Assembly: GCA_004321745.1 (NCBI GenBank) | Contig: SGYO01000001.1 | Location: 1-64,000, forward strand | Direction of reading: 5' to 3' | Origin: a bacterium | GTDB taxonomy: Bacteria > Fidelibacterota > Marinisomatia > Marinisomatales > UBA1611 | Length of the DNA: 64,000 bases | Shown here: piece after piece, positions 1 through 11,189 of the stretch | How positions within the stretch are numbered: the first letter of the stretch is position 1 | Layout of the letters: the number at the start of each line of letters is the position of its first letter | Notes under the pieces: model-generated | Seen by the model: the letters and a program-made list of their open reading frames with translations, nothing else | The model's database searches: none | What the model was told of the DNA's origin: nothing | Translations under genes and position numbers: made by a program

Positions 1-684
1 ATGAATTTCCTTCATAGAAGGTTTAAATGAGCCAATAGCATTAATATGAACTCCTCTTTTGATAGCGCCTAACTTAAAGAGACTATCCTCAGATGGTGTC
101 GCAGTGCAAATTACATCTGCATTTTTTAAATCTTTTACCCTCCCCGGCATGACATCAATTGAAAATAAATTATGTATATAGTTTGAAAATCTTTTAGCTG
201 ATTTTACATTTCTACTATACACGAAAACTTTTTTAATTGGACGGCAAGAAATAACTGCTTCAACCTGGGTAAGAGCTTGAACACCTGTGCCAAAAATAGC
301 TAATACCTCGCTCAATGGAGAAGAAAAATATTTGGTTGCTATTCCAGATGCTGCCCCAGTTCTAATTGCTGTAATTGAATCTCCATCAAGTTTAGCTAGT
401 AAATTTCCATTTTTTGAATCAAATACAATAACAGAAGAATCGACCATTTTATCTTTTTTGATTGATGATTGGTCAAAAACAGTAACAACCTTTATGACAA
501 AATATTTCCCATCTTTTCTATAACACGGCATAGTTAAAACTGTTGCTGCTTCAATGTCCATTATTGTTCGTTGAGGCATATGAAAAAGTCCATCATTGAA
601 ATCTGAGAAACCTCTAGCAACGCAATCTATTGCCTCAGGCATTGAAACTGATGATTTTATTTCCTTGCCGCTAACCAATAACAT
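1..684 (-). CDS. ornithine cyclodeaminase / mu-crystallin family protein (3' part missing), probable delta1-pyrroline-2-carboxylate reductase
   Basis: The gene starts with ATG at 684 and runs off the left edge, so about 228 codons of an expected 310-330 are present. The translation has the family core: an RTGAASGIATKYF stretch near residues 108-120, which binds substrate and cofactor, and a Rossmann motif GTGVQA near residue 133. The family holds ornithine cyclodeaminase, ketimine reductases and NAD(P)H-dependent delta1-pyrroline-2-carboxylate reductases. A trans-3-hydroxyproline dehydratase in the same operon makes exactly that imine, so reduction to L-proline is the best functional inference. 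The gap to the upstream rhodanese gene is 21 bp, consistent with cotranscription. The family assignment is secure; the substrate is inferred from context. Confidence 0.85.
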   Translation of the reverse strand, partial: MLLVSGKEIKSSVSMPEAIDCVARGFSDFNDGLFHMPQRTIMDIEAATVLTMPCYRKDGKYFVIKVVTVFDQSSIKKDKMVDSSVIVFDSKNGNLLAKLDGDSITAIRTGAASGIATKYFSSPLSEVLAIFGTGVQALTQVEAVISCRPIKKVFVYSRNVKSAKRFSNYIHNLFSIDVMPGRVKDLKNADVICTATPSEDSLFKLGAIKRGVHINAIGSFKPSMKEIH

Positions 685-705
685 AAAATGATATTTCTAG
701 TATTA

Positions 706-1011
706 TTATTTTACCATACGATCTTTGTAACCACCATTTAAACTGTAAACATTTTTAAAACCAAGATTACATAAATGCTGGGCGACATTTTGGCTAGAAA
801 TTCCTTTATAACAGTACACAAGGATAGTCTTTTCTCTATCGGTTTGTTCAACAATTTTACTAAAATTTTCGTTCGTTAAATGAATTGCGTTAGAGTGATG
901 AGAGTCATTGTAAGAAACCTCATCTCTTATATCAAATATTGAAGAATTTTCATCTTTAAGGATGCCTTCCGCATCTTCAAACGAAATCATTTCAAAATTA
1001 TTATTTTCCAT
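706..1011 (-). CDS. glpE: GlpE-like rhodanese (thiosulfate sulfurtransferase)
   Basis: This is a 101-residue single-domain rhodanese with no signal peptide, so it should be cytoplasmic. The active loop CYKGISS has the nucleophile Cys67 and matches the GlpE-type loop (C-Y-x-G-x-S). The GlpE-like ending VYSLNGGY follows. The length agrees with GlpE, about 108 residues. Such enzymes pass sulfane sulfur from thiosulfate or persulfides to thiol acceptors. It lies 19 bp downstream of the nucleotidyltransferase and 21 bp upstream of the ornithine cyclodeaminase-like gene, so it rides in the catabolic operon. Its link to that pathway is not obvious. The symbol reflects domain type, not proven orthology. 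Confidence 0.82.
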   Translation of the reverse strand: MENNNFEMISFEDAEGILKDENSSIFDIRDEVSYNDSHHSNAIHLTNENFSKIVEQTDREKTILVYCYKGISSQNVAQHLCNLGFKNVYSLNGGYKDRMVK

Positions 1012-1030
1012 ATTTGAATCTCCTATTTCC

Positions 1031-1915
1031 TTAAAATAAACTTACCGGATATTCGCCGCTTTGAATCAATTCTTTAATTTGACTTTCAACAAACGCCTTA
1101 TCTTCAACATAAGTCACTCCAAACCAAGTAGATTGTGTTTTAAGCACTTTAACTTTTTCAATATTTTTTTCTATCAAATCATTTATTACAGACGGTATCA
1201 AAAATTCACTTTTTAAATCTGATATATTACCCGTTAAAAAATCATTAAACATTTTTTCTAGATGGTCAAACAGTGTAGGCGTAAATCCCCACATATTCAT
1301 GGATACTAACTCACTACCTAAAAATGAAATATCTCGATCACACTCAATGATTCCAGCACTATTTTTTTTAATATCATGTGTTTCAACAACAGTTACTAAT
1401 TCATTTGAATTTTGCTCACAAATTCCACGGGAAACTGAACCATTTTCTGACAATGTTTTATCTAATTGAAAGGCAACCATTGCAAAACCACTATTTACTG
1501 TTGAATAATAATTACTGATAATTTCGAAAGACTCTTTCCCGTAAAAGTCATCTCCATTAATAGCAACAAATGGTTCTGATACTGCGTTTCTAGCAGCTAA
1601 AATCGCATGCCCTGTGCCCCAAGGTTTTGATCTTTCATTTGGACAACGAAAAGACCTAGGCAAATCATTTAGATCTTGATATACAATCTCTACATCAATC
1701 TTATTTTTATATTTGTTTGAAATTTTTTGTTTGAATTGTTTTTCAAAGTCCTTCCTTATGATAAAAACTACTTTATTATATCCTGCTCTAATGGCATCAT
1801 ATACAGAAAAATCTATTATTGTCTCTCCATTTGGCCCCACTGCATCAAGTTGTTTTAAACCTCCATACCTTGATCCCATTCCAGCTGCCATCACTAGCAA
1901 TGTCATATCTTTCAT
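1031..1915 (-). CDS. sugar-phosphate nucleotidyltransferase
   Basis: A 294-residue NTP transferase. The N-terminal nucleotide-binding signature AAGMGSRYGGLKQL (residues 10-23) and the metal-binding acidic motif INGDDFYG (about residue 119) are both present. Proteins of this type activate a hexose-1-phosphate or N-acetylhexosamine-1-phosphate to an NDP-sugar. In Bacteroidetes-type genomes they are paired with a GHMP sugar kinase. That partner is present here only as a wreck directly upstream, and its stop codon overlaps this ATG by 4 bp (ATGA), showing past translational coupling. The enzyme itself looks intact. The sugar substrate cannot be read from the sequence; galactose or GalNAc is suggested by the neighbours. 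Confidence 0.85.
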   Translation of the reverse strand: MKDMTLLVMAAGMGSRYGGLKQLDAVGPNGETIIDFSVYDAIRAGYNKVVFIIRKDFEKQFKQKISNKYKNKIDVEIVYQDLNDLPRSFRCPNERSKPWGTGHAILAARNAVSEPFVAINGDDFYGKESFEIISNYYSTVNSGFAMVAFQLDKTLSENGSVSRGICEQNSNELVTVVETHDIKKNSAGIIECDRDISFLGSELVSMNMWGFTPTLFDHLEKMFNDFLTGNISDLKSEFLIPSVINDLIEKNIEKVKVLKTQSTWFGVTYVEDKAFVESQIKELIQSGEYPVSLF

Positions 1916-2214
1916 ACAATATTTTCCTTTTTATCTTCCTGCGTTCCCGCAGCAATATTTACAATATGTGCTTTACCACCAGCCTTTTCAATGGCCCTTT
2001 TTGTCTCTGAGTAGTTTTCCGGACAATAAGCAATCATACAACCTCCACCTCCTGAACCATTTATTTTTCCTCCATATGCTCCAACTTGCTACGCTGATTT
2101 TAACATTAATTCTATTTTAGGAGTGCTAATATTTAATATTTTATCCTAGATTGAATGATGCTCATTTAAAAGCTCACCAAATAAACAAATTCTCCCAGGT
2201 GTTTTTACTTTCAC
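1912..2214 (-). pseudogene. remnant of a GHMP-family sugar kinase with a large internal deletion
   Basis: Reading leftward from a GTG at 2214, the first 14 residues VKVKTPGRICLFGE are a GHMP kinase N-terminus. They continue directly into LLNEHHSI, then (after an in-frame TAG at 2148-2146) ILNISTPKIELMLKSA, a second in-frame TAG, and GAYGGKINGSGGGGCMIAY, the GHMP C-terminal glycine-rich motif. The final TGA overlaps the next gene's ATG. About 100 codons remain of an expected 330 or so. The central ATP-binding GLSSS region and the substrate site are missing. All pieces share one frame, so a clean internal deletion, perhaps at a repeated LFGE coding sequence, came before the two amber mutations. 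It was probably a galactokinase- or N-acetylhexosamine-kinase-like enzyme. Confidence 0.88.
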
Positions 2215-2264
2215 AAGTTGAGTTCTTTAAAATTATTTTTGGTAAAAATATAGATTAACCTAAG

Positions 2265-3632
2265 TCAATAATCAGTATTTAAACCAAATATAGGTTTATT
2301 TTTTTTCCATTTTCCGCGAGTAAAATCTGGAAATTTGACTGGTGCGCTTCCAAGCTTAATAGATTTTTCAGATAATGGACTTATTACACTCATACTAGCT
2401 GCATCATAAACATCCAGTGGAGGTTTTAAGCCTCTTTTAAGAGGTTCAACAAATGCATTTAAAATGAAAAAATCCATGCCTCCATGCCCAGAACCAGCGG
2501 CGTTTTTATTAAACTTTTTCCACAATGGATGATCGTATTGTTTCAAATAATCCTCATCCGATTCCCAGCGATGCTCCTCTTTACTAAGTCCTTGAATGTA
2601 AATAGAATTGTTATCTACCATCCATAATCCTTCCGTGCCTTGTACACGGAAATTCAAGCTATATGGTCTAGGCGAACTTGTATCGTGGCTTAAAACAACT
2701 GACTGGCCATTTGAACATTTTATAACAGATGTTACAATATCACCTAGCTTAAATTTTATTCCAGCGTTACGATGATTAAGGCCTCCTTGATCAATAATGT
2801 ACTTGTTTAATCCTCTAGATTGCGATGCTGTGGAGGTCATATGGACAAACCTGTTTCCTCTATTAATATCCAGCATTGTATGAATTGGACCTATTCCATG
2901 AGTAGGGTATAAATCTCCATTTCTATTAATGGAATGTTGTGTTCTCCATTTAGATTCGCTGTATCCTTTATCATTGAATTCTAATCCTCCGCCATAAGGC
3001 TGCTTTCCATCATTAAACTTAACATCTCTAAGATCATGCTGATACCCACCTTGGCAGTGTAATAATTCTCCAAATACTCCCTCTCTTACCATATTTAGCA
3101 CAGCCATCACATCTCTTCGATAGCACACATTTTCCATTAACATACAATGCTTGTTTTCCTTATCGCTCACATTGACTAAATCCCAAAGATCATTTACTGT
3201 TAATGCAGCAGGGCATTCAACACCAACATGCTTACCCTGCTTCATTGCCGCAACAGCCATTTCATGATGCCACTCCCAAGGTGTAGCAATATATACAGCA
3301 TCAATGTCATTTCGGTTTACAAGGTTTAAAAAATCATGCTCATTTTTCTTATAGATATCCGGAGGTTTATTTCCTGATTTTTTAATTATATTTAAAGTCG
3401 CATTAATCATTTCATGATCAATATCGCAAATAGCTCTGATATCTACATCACCTCTAAGCATGCATAGATGAGTCATCCATTGACCTCTAAGGCCTGTGCC
3501 TATGACTCCTAATCTTAGTTTTAAACTACTATCTTTTACAGCACTCATTTTTGATGGTAATAAAGCAACTGATGCACCTACAAAAGTAGATTGTTTAATG
3601 AAACTTCTCCTACTAATTTTTTTTAAGGACAT
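2265..3632 (-). CDS. GH109-like NAD-dependent glycosidase (Gfo/Idh/MocA fold), Tat-exported
   Basis: 455 residues. The N-terminus carries a twin-arginine signal (SRRSFIKQ, Arg8-Arg9) and a hydrophobic segment, so export of a folded, NAD-loaded enzyme is expected. The Rossmann motif GVIGTGLRG is at residues 42-50. GH109 hallmarks follow: ATPWEWHHEMA (117-126), the MLMENVCY stretch ending at Tyr171, and YPTHGIGP with His245. GH109 enzymes are retaining alpha-N-acetylgalactosaminidases that use NAD in an oxidation-elimination mechanism. The length matches the family, about 440-460. It sits 8 bp downstream of the hydroxyproline dehydratase gene. A different sugar specificity within this broad family is possible. 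Confidence 0.82.
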   Translation of the reverse strand: MSLKKISRRSFIKQSTFVGASVALLPSKMSAVKDSSLKLRLGVIGTGLRGQWMTHLCMLRGDVDIRAICDIDHEMINATLNIIKKSGNKPPDIYKKNEHDFLNLVNRNDIDAVYIATPWEWHHEMAVAAMKQGKHVGVECPAALTVNDLWDLVNVSDKENKHCMLMENVCYRRDVMAVLNMVREGVFGELLHCQGGYQHDLRDVKFNDGKQPYGGGLEFNDKGYSESKWRTQHSINRNGDLYPTHGIGPIHTMLDINRGNRFVHMTSTASQSRGLNKYIIDQGGLNHRNAGIKFKLGDIVTSVIKCSNGQSVVLSHDTSSPRPYSLNFRVQGTEGLWMVDNNSIYIQGLSKEEHRWESDEDYLKQYDHPLWKKFNKNAAGSGHGGMDFFILNAFVEPLKRGLKPPLDVYDAASMSVISPLSEKSIKLGSAPVKFPDFTRGKWKKNKPIFGLNTDY

Positions 3633-3640
3633 ATGTTTAT

Positions 3641-4684
3641 CTACCTTAACATAAAACCTTGAGCAATATCATCGGTAGAATCAACCCAGAAAGTATTTCT
3701 GCCAACTATATTAGCTGAACCAACTACCTCAGGTATTACAGCATCTAGCGAACCAATTTTAGACTCTTCTACCACTGAAACATTAAATGTTGAACCAATT
3801 ATACTTTCTATAGTCAACATTTCTCGCATTTTGATTTCATTTCTAGCATAGTGTATCGCGGCACGCGCACTTACGCCTGTTCCAGTTGGGCTTCTATCGA
3901 CTTCCCCATTTGCAAAAACGCAAACATTCCTACTGTGATTATTATTATCTATTGGATCAAATGTAAAAATAGTCCCATATAAAAAATTCATCTCTTGCAT
4001 TATCGGATGCTCAATTTTTATATCTTGAATTATGTTATTTTTAATCTTCATACCAATATCAACGAATTCACTCATTTTACTTAATTCACTATTCAAACCA
4101 ACATCTTCACCTTTTACAATAGCATAATAAGCACCTCCATAGGCAAGGTCATAGTTTATTATGCTTAATCCAGGAATTGATATACTTGCATCTAAAAGCT
4201 CCACAAAAGAGGGAACATTTAGGAATCTCACTGAATTAACTTTATTATTTTTTACTTTAACATATGATTTAATTGTCCCCGATGGGACATCCATATTTAT
4301 TTCAGTTTCGGGCTCAATTACATTAATTATACCTGTTTCTACAAGCACTGTTGAAATAGCAATTACTGCATGCCCACATCCTGTAGAATACCCTTCATTA
4401 TGCATAAAAATTACTCCAAAGTCTGAGCCTTTATTTTCTGGTTCGACTATAAGGGCACCATACATATCAGCATGTCCCCTAGGTTCAAGCATTATAGCCT
4501 TCCTCAAATAATCAAATTCTTGAGCCAAATGATTCCTCTTTGCTAACACTGAATTACCATTTAGTTTTGGGAAGCCATTAATAATAATTCGTAAAGGCTC
4601 TCCTCCTGTATGCGCGTCAATTGTATTTATTTCAAGACGCTTATTATTGGGTGACCATTTTTCTAATGGCGAAAGTTCAATCAT
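3641..4684 (-). CDS. trans-3-hydroxy-L-proline dehydratase (proline racemase family)
   Basis: 347 residues, close to human L3HYPDH (about 354). Family motifs include HTGGEPLRI (residues 25-33), EPRGHADMYGA (67-77) and HNEGYSTGCGHA, with catalytic Cys103. The second active-site position reads DRSPTGTG with Thr267, where proline racemases and 4-hydroxyproline epimerases have cysteine. This Cys-to-Thr change is the known diagnostic of trans-3-hydroxy-L-proline dehydratase, which removes water to give delta1-pyrroline-2-carboxylate. An ornithine cyclodeaminase-family reductase lies further down the same operon, which would complete conversion to L-proline. Gaps to both neighbours are 8-9 bp. No signal peptide, so cytoplasmic. 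Confidence 0.9.
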   Translation of the reverse strand: MIELSPLEKWSPNNKRLEINTIDAHTGGEPLRIIINGFPKLNGNSVLAKRNHLAQEFDYLRKAIMLEPRGHADMYGALIVEPENKGSDFGVIFMHNEGYSTGCGHAVIAISTVLVETGIINVIEPETEINMDVPSGTIKSYVKVKNNKVNSVRFLNVPSFVELLDASISIPGLSIINYDLAYGGAYYAIVKGEDVGLNSELSKMSEFVDIGMKIKNNIIQDIKIEHPIMQEMNFLYGTIFTFDPIDNNNHSRNVCVFANGEVDRSPTGTGVSARAAIHYARNEIKMREMLTIESIIGSTFNVSVVEESKIGSLDAVIPEVVGSANIVGRNTFWVDSTDDIAQGFMLR

Positions 4685-4693
4685 TAAATTTTT

Positions 4694-6289
4694 CTAGGCA
4701 GAGATTGAAGATAATAAAACATAAATTAATATTGTGACTGCAACTATAACTATAGATGCTTCTTTTGCCTTCGGCCATGGAGTCATATCAACAGGAGCGG
4801 GGTCTCTCTCGTCGCTAATTTCAATTTCCTTTTGACTCTTTGGTTTTAAATATCCAACCAAGAGCATTACCATAATTGACCATGTGAAGCTAATGAAATA
4901 CATATGAAGCCAATGAAGATTTTCGATAGGGAAGAATACAAAATATGCATAAGAAACGAACCCGACAATCATACCAATTTTTGCTCCTAAAGCAGGGATA
5001 TGCTTGGTAAGAATACCTAGTAAAAAAATAGCTATAATTGGAACACTGTAAATTCCATTAACTTTCTGGAGATATTGAAATATTGAATCTAATTGAGCTA
5101 ATAAAGGAGCTATAATTATTGATGCTATTGCAAGAATAATCCCAAATTTTTTTCCAGTACTTACTATCTCTATTTCTGTAGCATTTTCATTCATATATCC
5201 TTTATAAAATTGCAGCGAAAATAGAGTGGAAGCACTATTCAAAGCGCTGTTAAATGAACTCAAAATAGAGCCCATTAGTACAGCAGCAAATAACCCCAAA
5301 GACCAGTCTGGTAAAACATGTCTTACGACTGCGCCATAAACCTGATCTTGTTTTTCAATTTCAAGATCTGGCATATGTAGAGCTATAATACCTGGTAAAC
5401 ATAGCATTAATGGACCAACTAATTTCATTGCAGATGCAAACAAAACTCCTTTTTGACCTTCAGCTAAACTTTTTGCTGCCATTGCTCTTTGAACAATGAC
5501 CTGATTTGTTGACCAATAAAAAATTTGAATAAACATCATCCCTGTTAATAATGTAGGCCAGGGAACTGAAACTTGTTTACCTTCAAAATTCTCTTGTGTG
5601 AAAACTCTTAAATATTCTGGTTTATCAGTGCCTAAAATAGTCAAACCATCAAAAAAAGATCCTCCACCTAAGGACATTAATGCTAATATTGGAATCATAA
5701 GGCCACCAATTAGTAGACCAATTCCATTCAATGTATCGCTTACAGCAACAGATTTTAATCCTCCGAATATGGCATATGAGCTGCCAAGAAGCCCAATTGC
5801 AGCAGCTACCACCCAAAGAGAGATATTTAAATCAAACATTGTAATTAATGCAAGCGAACCCGTATAAAGAACTACAGGTAGTAAGACACTAACATACCCA
5901 AATAAGAATAATCCTGAAACCATACTCCTTGTCATTTTATCAAAACGTTTTTCTAAAAAGGCTGGAGTCGTTGTAAAGCCACTAGCTAAGTAAGTTGGCA
6001 AAAACAGCATCGCAGTGGCAATCATAGCAAAAGCCGCCAACGCTTCCCACGCAATCCCAACTAATGCTTTATCTCCAAATACGTCTCCGTTTAACCCTAC
6101 TAATTGTTCTGTTGATAAGTTTGTTAAAAGTAAAGATCCAGCTACTACTGGCCAAGCAAGTGCCCTTCCTCCAGTAAAATATTCCTCAGTAGCACTATCT
6201 GATTTTTTCATTTTTGAAACAATAAAAAATGTAAAAAATGCAACAGCTCCTGTTGCTATTACGAATGAAACCAGAGATATTGTATTCAT
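4694..6289 (-). CDS. sodium:solute symporter (SSS/SLC5 family, sugar type)
   Basis: A 531-residue integral membrane protein with many hydrophobic segments spread over its full length, consistent with the 13-15 helices of the SSS family. The stretch TNLSTEQLVGLNG near residues 56-68 corresponds to the SAEQFIG region of vSGLT, where the Glu contacts galactose. This resembles sugar transporters of the SGLT/YidK branch more than proline transporters (PutP). It is flanked by the beta-galactosidase (18 bp) and the hydroxyproline dehydratase (9 bp), so galactose or a galactoside import is the favoured inference. Amino-acid transport cannot be excluded. Confidence 0.87.
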   Translation of the reverse strand: MNTISLVSFVIATGAVAFFTFFIVSKMKKSDSATEEYFTGGRALAWPVVAGSLLLTNLSTEQLVGLNGDVFGDKALVGIAWEALAAFAMIATAMLFLPTYLASGFTTTPAFLEKRFDKMTRSMVSGLFLFGYVSVLLPVVLYTGSLALITMFDLNISLWVVAAAIGLLGSSYAIFGGLKSVAVSDTLNGIGLLIGGLMIPILALMSLGGGSFFDGLTILGTDKPEYLRVFTQENFEGKQVSVPWPTLLTGMMFIQIFYWSTNQVIVQRAMAAKSLAEGQKGVLFASAMKLVGPLMLCLPGIIALHMPDLEIEKQDQVYGAVVRHVLPDWSLGLFAAVLMGSILSSFNSALNSASTLFSLQFYKGYMNENATEIEIVSTGKKFGIILAIASIIIAPLLAQLDSIFQYLQKVNGIYSVPIIAIFLLGILTKHIPALGAKIGMIVGFVSYAYFVFFPIENLHWLHMYFISFTWSIMVMLLVGYLKPKSQKEIEISDERDPAPVDMTPWPKAKEASIVIVAVTILIYVLLSSISA

Positions 6290-6307
6290 GTTACTTACTT
6301 CCCTTTA

Positions 6308-9532
<3,225 letters not shown>

Positions 9533-10411
9533 TTAACCATGCCATTTATTAAAAACTTCAGAAAACATCTGAGGCGATTTTGGATCCATGTTAAAGTATA
9601 AAGATGGTTCAATTAATTCTACTTCCATTAATAAATAATTATCACTACCTCTAACTACATCGACCCTTGAGTAAAGACATTGGTATGGAATAGTTCCCAT
9701 AACTTTATTTCCAAAATCAATAAGTGAACTTTCAGGTTTATTAATTGCCTTTAGAGTACCACCATGTTCCTCCTGAACACGAAAATCACCATTTTTTGGT
9801 GTTTTTAGTAAAACATGGCTTAACCTATTACCAAAGTATATTAATGAATACTCACCCTCGCTTTTTATGCTTTTAATAAAAGGTTGAACTAAAAAGTCTT
9901 TTCGAGAAAAAGTGCCTTCCAAGACAGACCTTAAATTTTCCATCTTACTATGCTCTAAAATATATGTATCATCAGCATTGGCACTAACACATGGTTTGAT
10001 AACTAATTTGTTTTCATTAAAAAATGAAAACAATTGACTAACAATTTCAAAATCAAAACTATCATAGAGCCTAGTTGGGATGATCGATATATTTTCTTTT
10101 TCTAATTCTAGTAAGTATCGTTTATTTATATTCCACTTAACTGTATCCAAAGAATTATACAAGGTTGCAGACGAAGCCTCTATCGCTTGAAGAGTTTTAA
10201 AGAACAGATTTTCTTTTTGTTGATAATCCCAAGTTGAACGAATGATAACTGCGTCAAAATCATCCCAATCAACTAGGGTAGAATCCCATGGTACAAACTC
10301 GCATTCCCAACCTAGTCCTCCCAACGGCTTTACTATTAAATTATCATAAGATTGGAAATTTGATAAATCCCTTATAGTAAGAAGAGCACATTTACTTTTC
10401 AAATCAAACAC
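9533..10411 (-). CDS. ATP-grasp domain protein (DcsG / glutathione-synthetase-like)
   Basis: A 292-residue soluble protein. An N-terminal region with AVIIRSTWDYQ (about residues 74-84) precedes an ATP-grasp core: VIKPCVSANADDT (binding lysine region), VQPF..S...EGEYSL, and the late metal and phosphate segment LLMEVELIEPSLYF. This arrangement matches the ATP-grasp group that includes D-cycloserine ligase DcsG and RimK/GshB-like ligases, which join a carboxylate to an amine through an acyl phosphate. The substrate is unknown. It is the first gene of the leftward operon, diverging from the pilus locus across a 393-bp gap. Confidence 0.75.
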   Translation of the reverse strand: MFDLKSKCALLTIRDLSNFQSYDNLIVKPLGGLGWECEFVPWDSTLVDWDDFDAVIIRSTWDYQQKENLFFKTLQAIEASSATLYNSLDTVKWNINKRYLLELEKENISIIPTRLYDSFDFEIVSQLFSFFNENKLVIKPCVSANADDTYILEHSKMENLRSVLEGTFSRKDFLVQPFIKSIKSEGEYSLIYFGNRLSHVLLKTPKNGDFRVQEEHGGTLKAINKPESSLIDFGNKVMGTIPYQCLYSRVDVVRGSDNYLLMEVELIEPSLYFNMDPKSPQMFSEVFNKWHG

Positions 10412-10491
10412 CTATATTAATTTTTTATATTATTAGAAAACGAAGAAAATATAATCATGAAATAATTGCAACTCTTGCTTTTTACGACACT

Positions 10492-10508
10492 TGTACAAAA
10501 ACGTTACA
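10492..10508. promoter_or_regulatory. 17-bp imperfect inverted repeat, TGTA...TTACA type
   Basis: The sequence TGTACAAAAACGTTACA has the same length and outer half-sites as the palindromes upstream of the two sigma-54 pilin promoters. It lies far upstream of the pilus core operon and might be a binding site for the same regulator (autoregulation). No correctly spaced sigma-54 promoter follows it. Confidence 0.4.
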
Positions 10509-10630
10509 TAATTTACTAAAAGAAAAATATCACAAATAAAAATTTGAATAAAAACTTTTGTAACATTTTAATCCAGTAAAAATATATAAACTAAAAAATA
10601 AATTGATTTTATGGACGGCGAGGCTGGATA

Positions 10631-10647
10631 TGTAACATAATGAAACA
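10631..10647. promoter_or_regulatory. 17-bp imperfect inverted repeat TGTAACATAATGAAACA
   Basis: The left half TGTAACA is identical to that of the palindrome at 17476-17492. The right half matches TGTTACA at 5 of 7 positions. A lone TGTAACA half-site also occurs at 10559-10565. Clustering of this heptamer in the three upstream regions of the pilus locus suggests a shared regulator; the assignment is inferred. Confidence 0.35.
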
Positions 10648-10696
10648 ACGATTTTTAGACGTAAAAAGACATGTAATAATATGATACATTTTATTA

Positions 10697-10724
10697 TTGC
10701 TGTGTATTATTTTGTTATTATATT
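10697..10724 (+). promoter_or_regulatory. candidate sigma-70 promoter of the pilus core operon
   Basis: A TTGCTG -35-like hexamer and a TATATT -10-like hexamer are separated by 16 bp. A start near 10731 would give a leader of about 75 nt that contains the hairpin at 10745-10765. In such AT-rich DNA this match is only suggestive. Confidence 0.35.
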
Positions 10725-10744
10725 CTGGGTAACCGAGGTAAGCA

Positions 10745-10765
10745 GCATAGTATGCGGAACTATGC
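10745..10765 (+). other. perfect 7-bp hairpin in the leader of the pilus core operon
   Basis: GCATAGT pairs with ACTATGC around a 7-nt loop ATGCGGA, just after a GC-richer stretch (GGGTAACCGAGG) in otherwise AT-rich DNA. There is no U-tract, so it is not an obvious terminator. It may be a small structured leader element. It does not match a riboswitch class recognised here. Confidence 0.35.
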
Positions 10766-10804
10766 AATTAATTATTTTAAAAATTACGGGTTTATTAATT
10801 ATTT

Positions 10805-11188
10805 ATGCCTGAACCATTACTACAACCAATACTAATCGTTGATAGTGACGAACAATCTGTTGATAATATTTCTTCAGGATTAAAAGCAAATGGCTATCTA
10901 GTAATTACTGCTCCAGATGGTTACGATGGGTATGTAAGAGCAAAAAGAGAATCCCCCAAAGTTATTATTGCAAACGATTTACTCCCATATGTAAGCGGAT
11001 TCAAACTTTCTAAACTAATTAAATGTGATGACAGGCACCAAGATACAAAAATTATTATCATGAGCAATTCTAAAGGACCTGCAATAGATAAAATGTTTAA
11101 ACAAAGCAGCGCAGATAAAATGCTGGAAAAACCATTTCAATTAAAAGATATAATGCAATTGCTAGAAATAAAAGAAGACTCAAACTAA
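10805..11188 (+). CDS. stand-alone response-regulator receiver protein with altered phosphoacceptor
   Basis: A 127-residue single receiver domain, of the size of PilG/PilH/CheY. The acidic pocket residues Asp13 and Asp15 (IVDSDE), the switch Ser87 (IIIMSNS) and the conserved Lys109 (EKPF) are visible. At the phosphoacceptor position, four residues before the conserved proline in ANDLLP, there is Asn57 with Asp58 beside it. Canonical phosphorylation is therefore doubtful. It opens the pilus core operon and is followed after 1 bp by the prepilin peptidase. It may act as a phosphorylation-independent protein-interaction module. No histidine kinase is encoded nearby. Confidence 0.82.
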   Translation: MPEPLLQPILIVDSDEQSVDNISSGLKANGYLVITAPDGYDGYVRAKRESPKVIIANDLLPYVSGFKLSKLIKCDDRHQDTKIIIMSNSKGPAIDKMFKQSSADKMLEKPFQLKDIMQLLEIKEDSN

Positions 11189-11189
11189 C

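Larger units (their letters stand above)
10412..10804. other. intergenic region between two divergent operons
   Basis: A 393-bp AT-rich non-coding stretch. It contains TGTAACA-type half-sites and two 17-bp imperfect inverted repeats (listed separately), a plausible sigma-70 promoter for the rightward operon, and a small perfect hairpin in the predicted leader. No ORF with good coding character and no recognised riboswitch was found. The promoter of the leftward catabolic operon should also lie here but could not be pinned down. Confidence 0.7.

Noticed and set aside
10611-10627. TGGACGGCGAGGC as a sigma-54 promoter before the pilus core operon
   Set aside because: The GG and GC are separated by 8, not 10, bases and the -12 TTGC element is missing.
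10725-10770. Leader resembling a cyclic di-GMP (GEMM) riboswitch because of GGTAACCGA
   Set aside because: The GCAAA core and the second conserved stem were not found upstream, so only a hairpin is reported.
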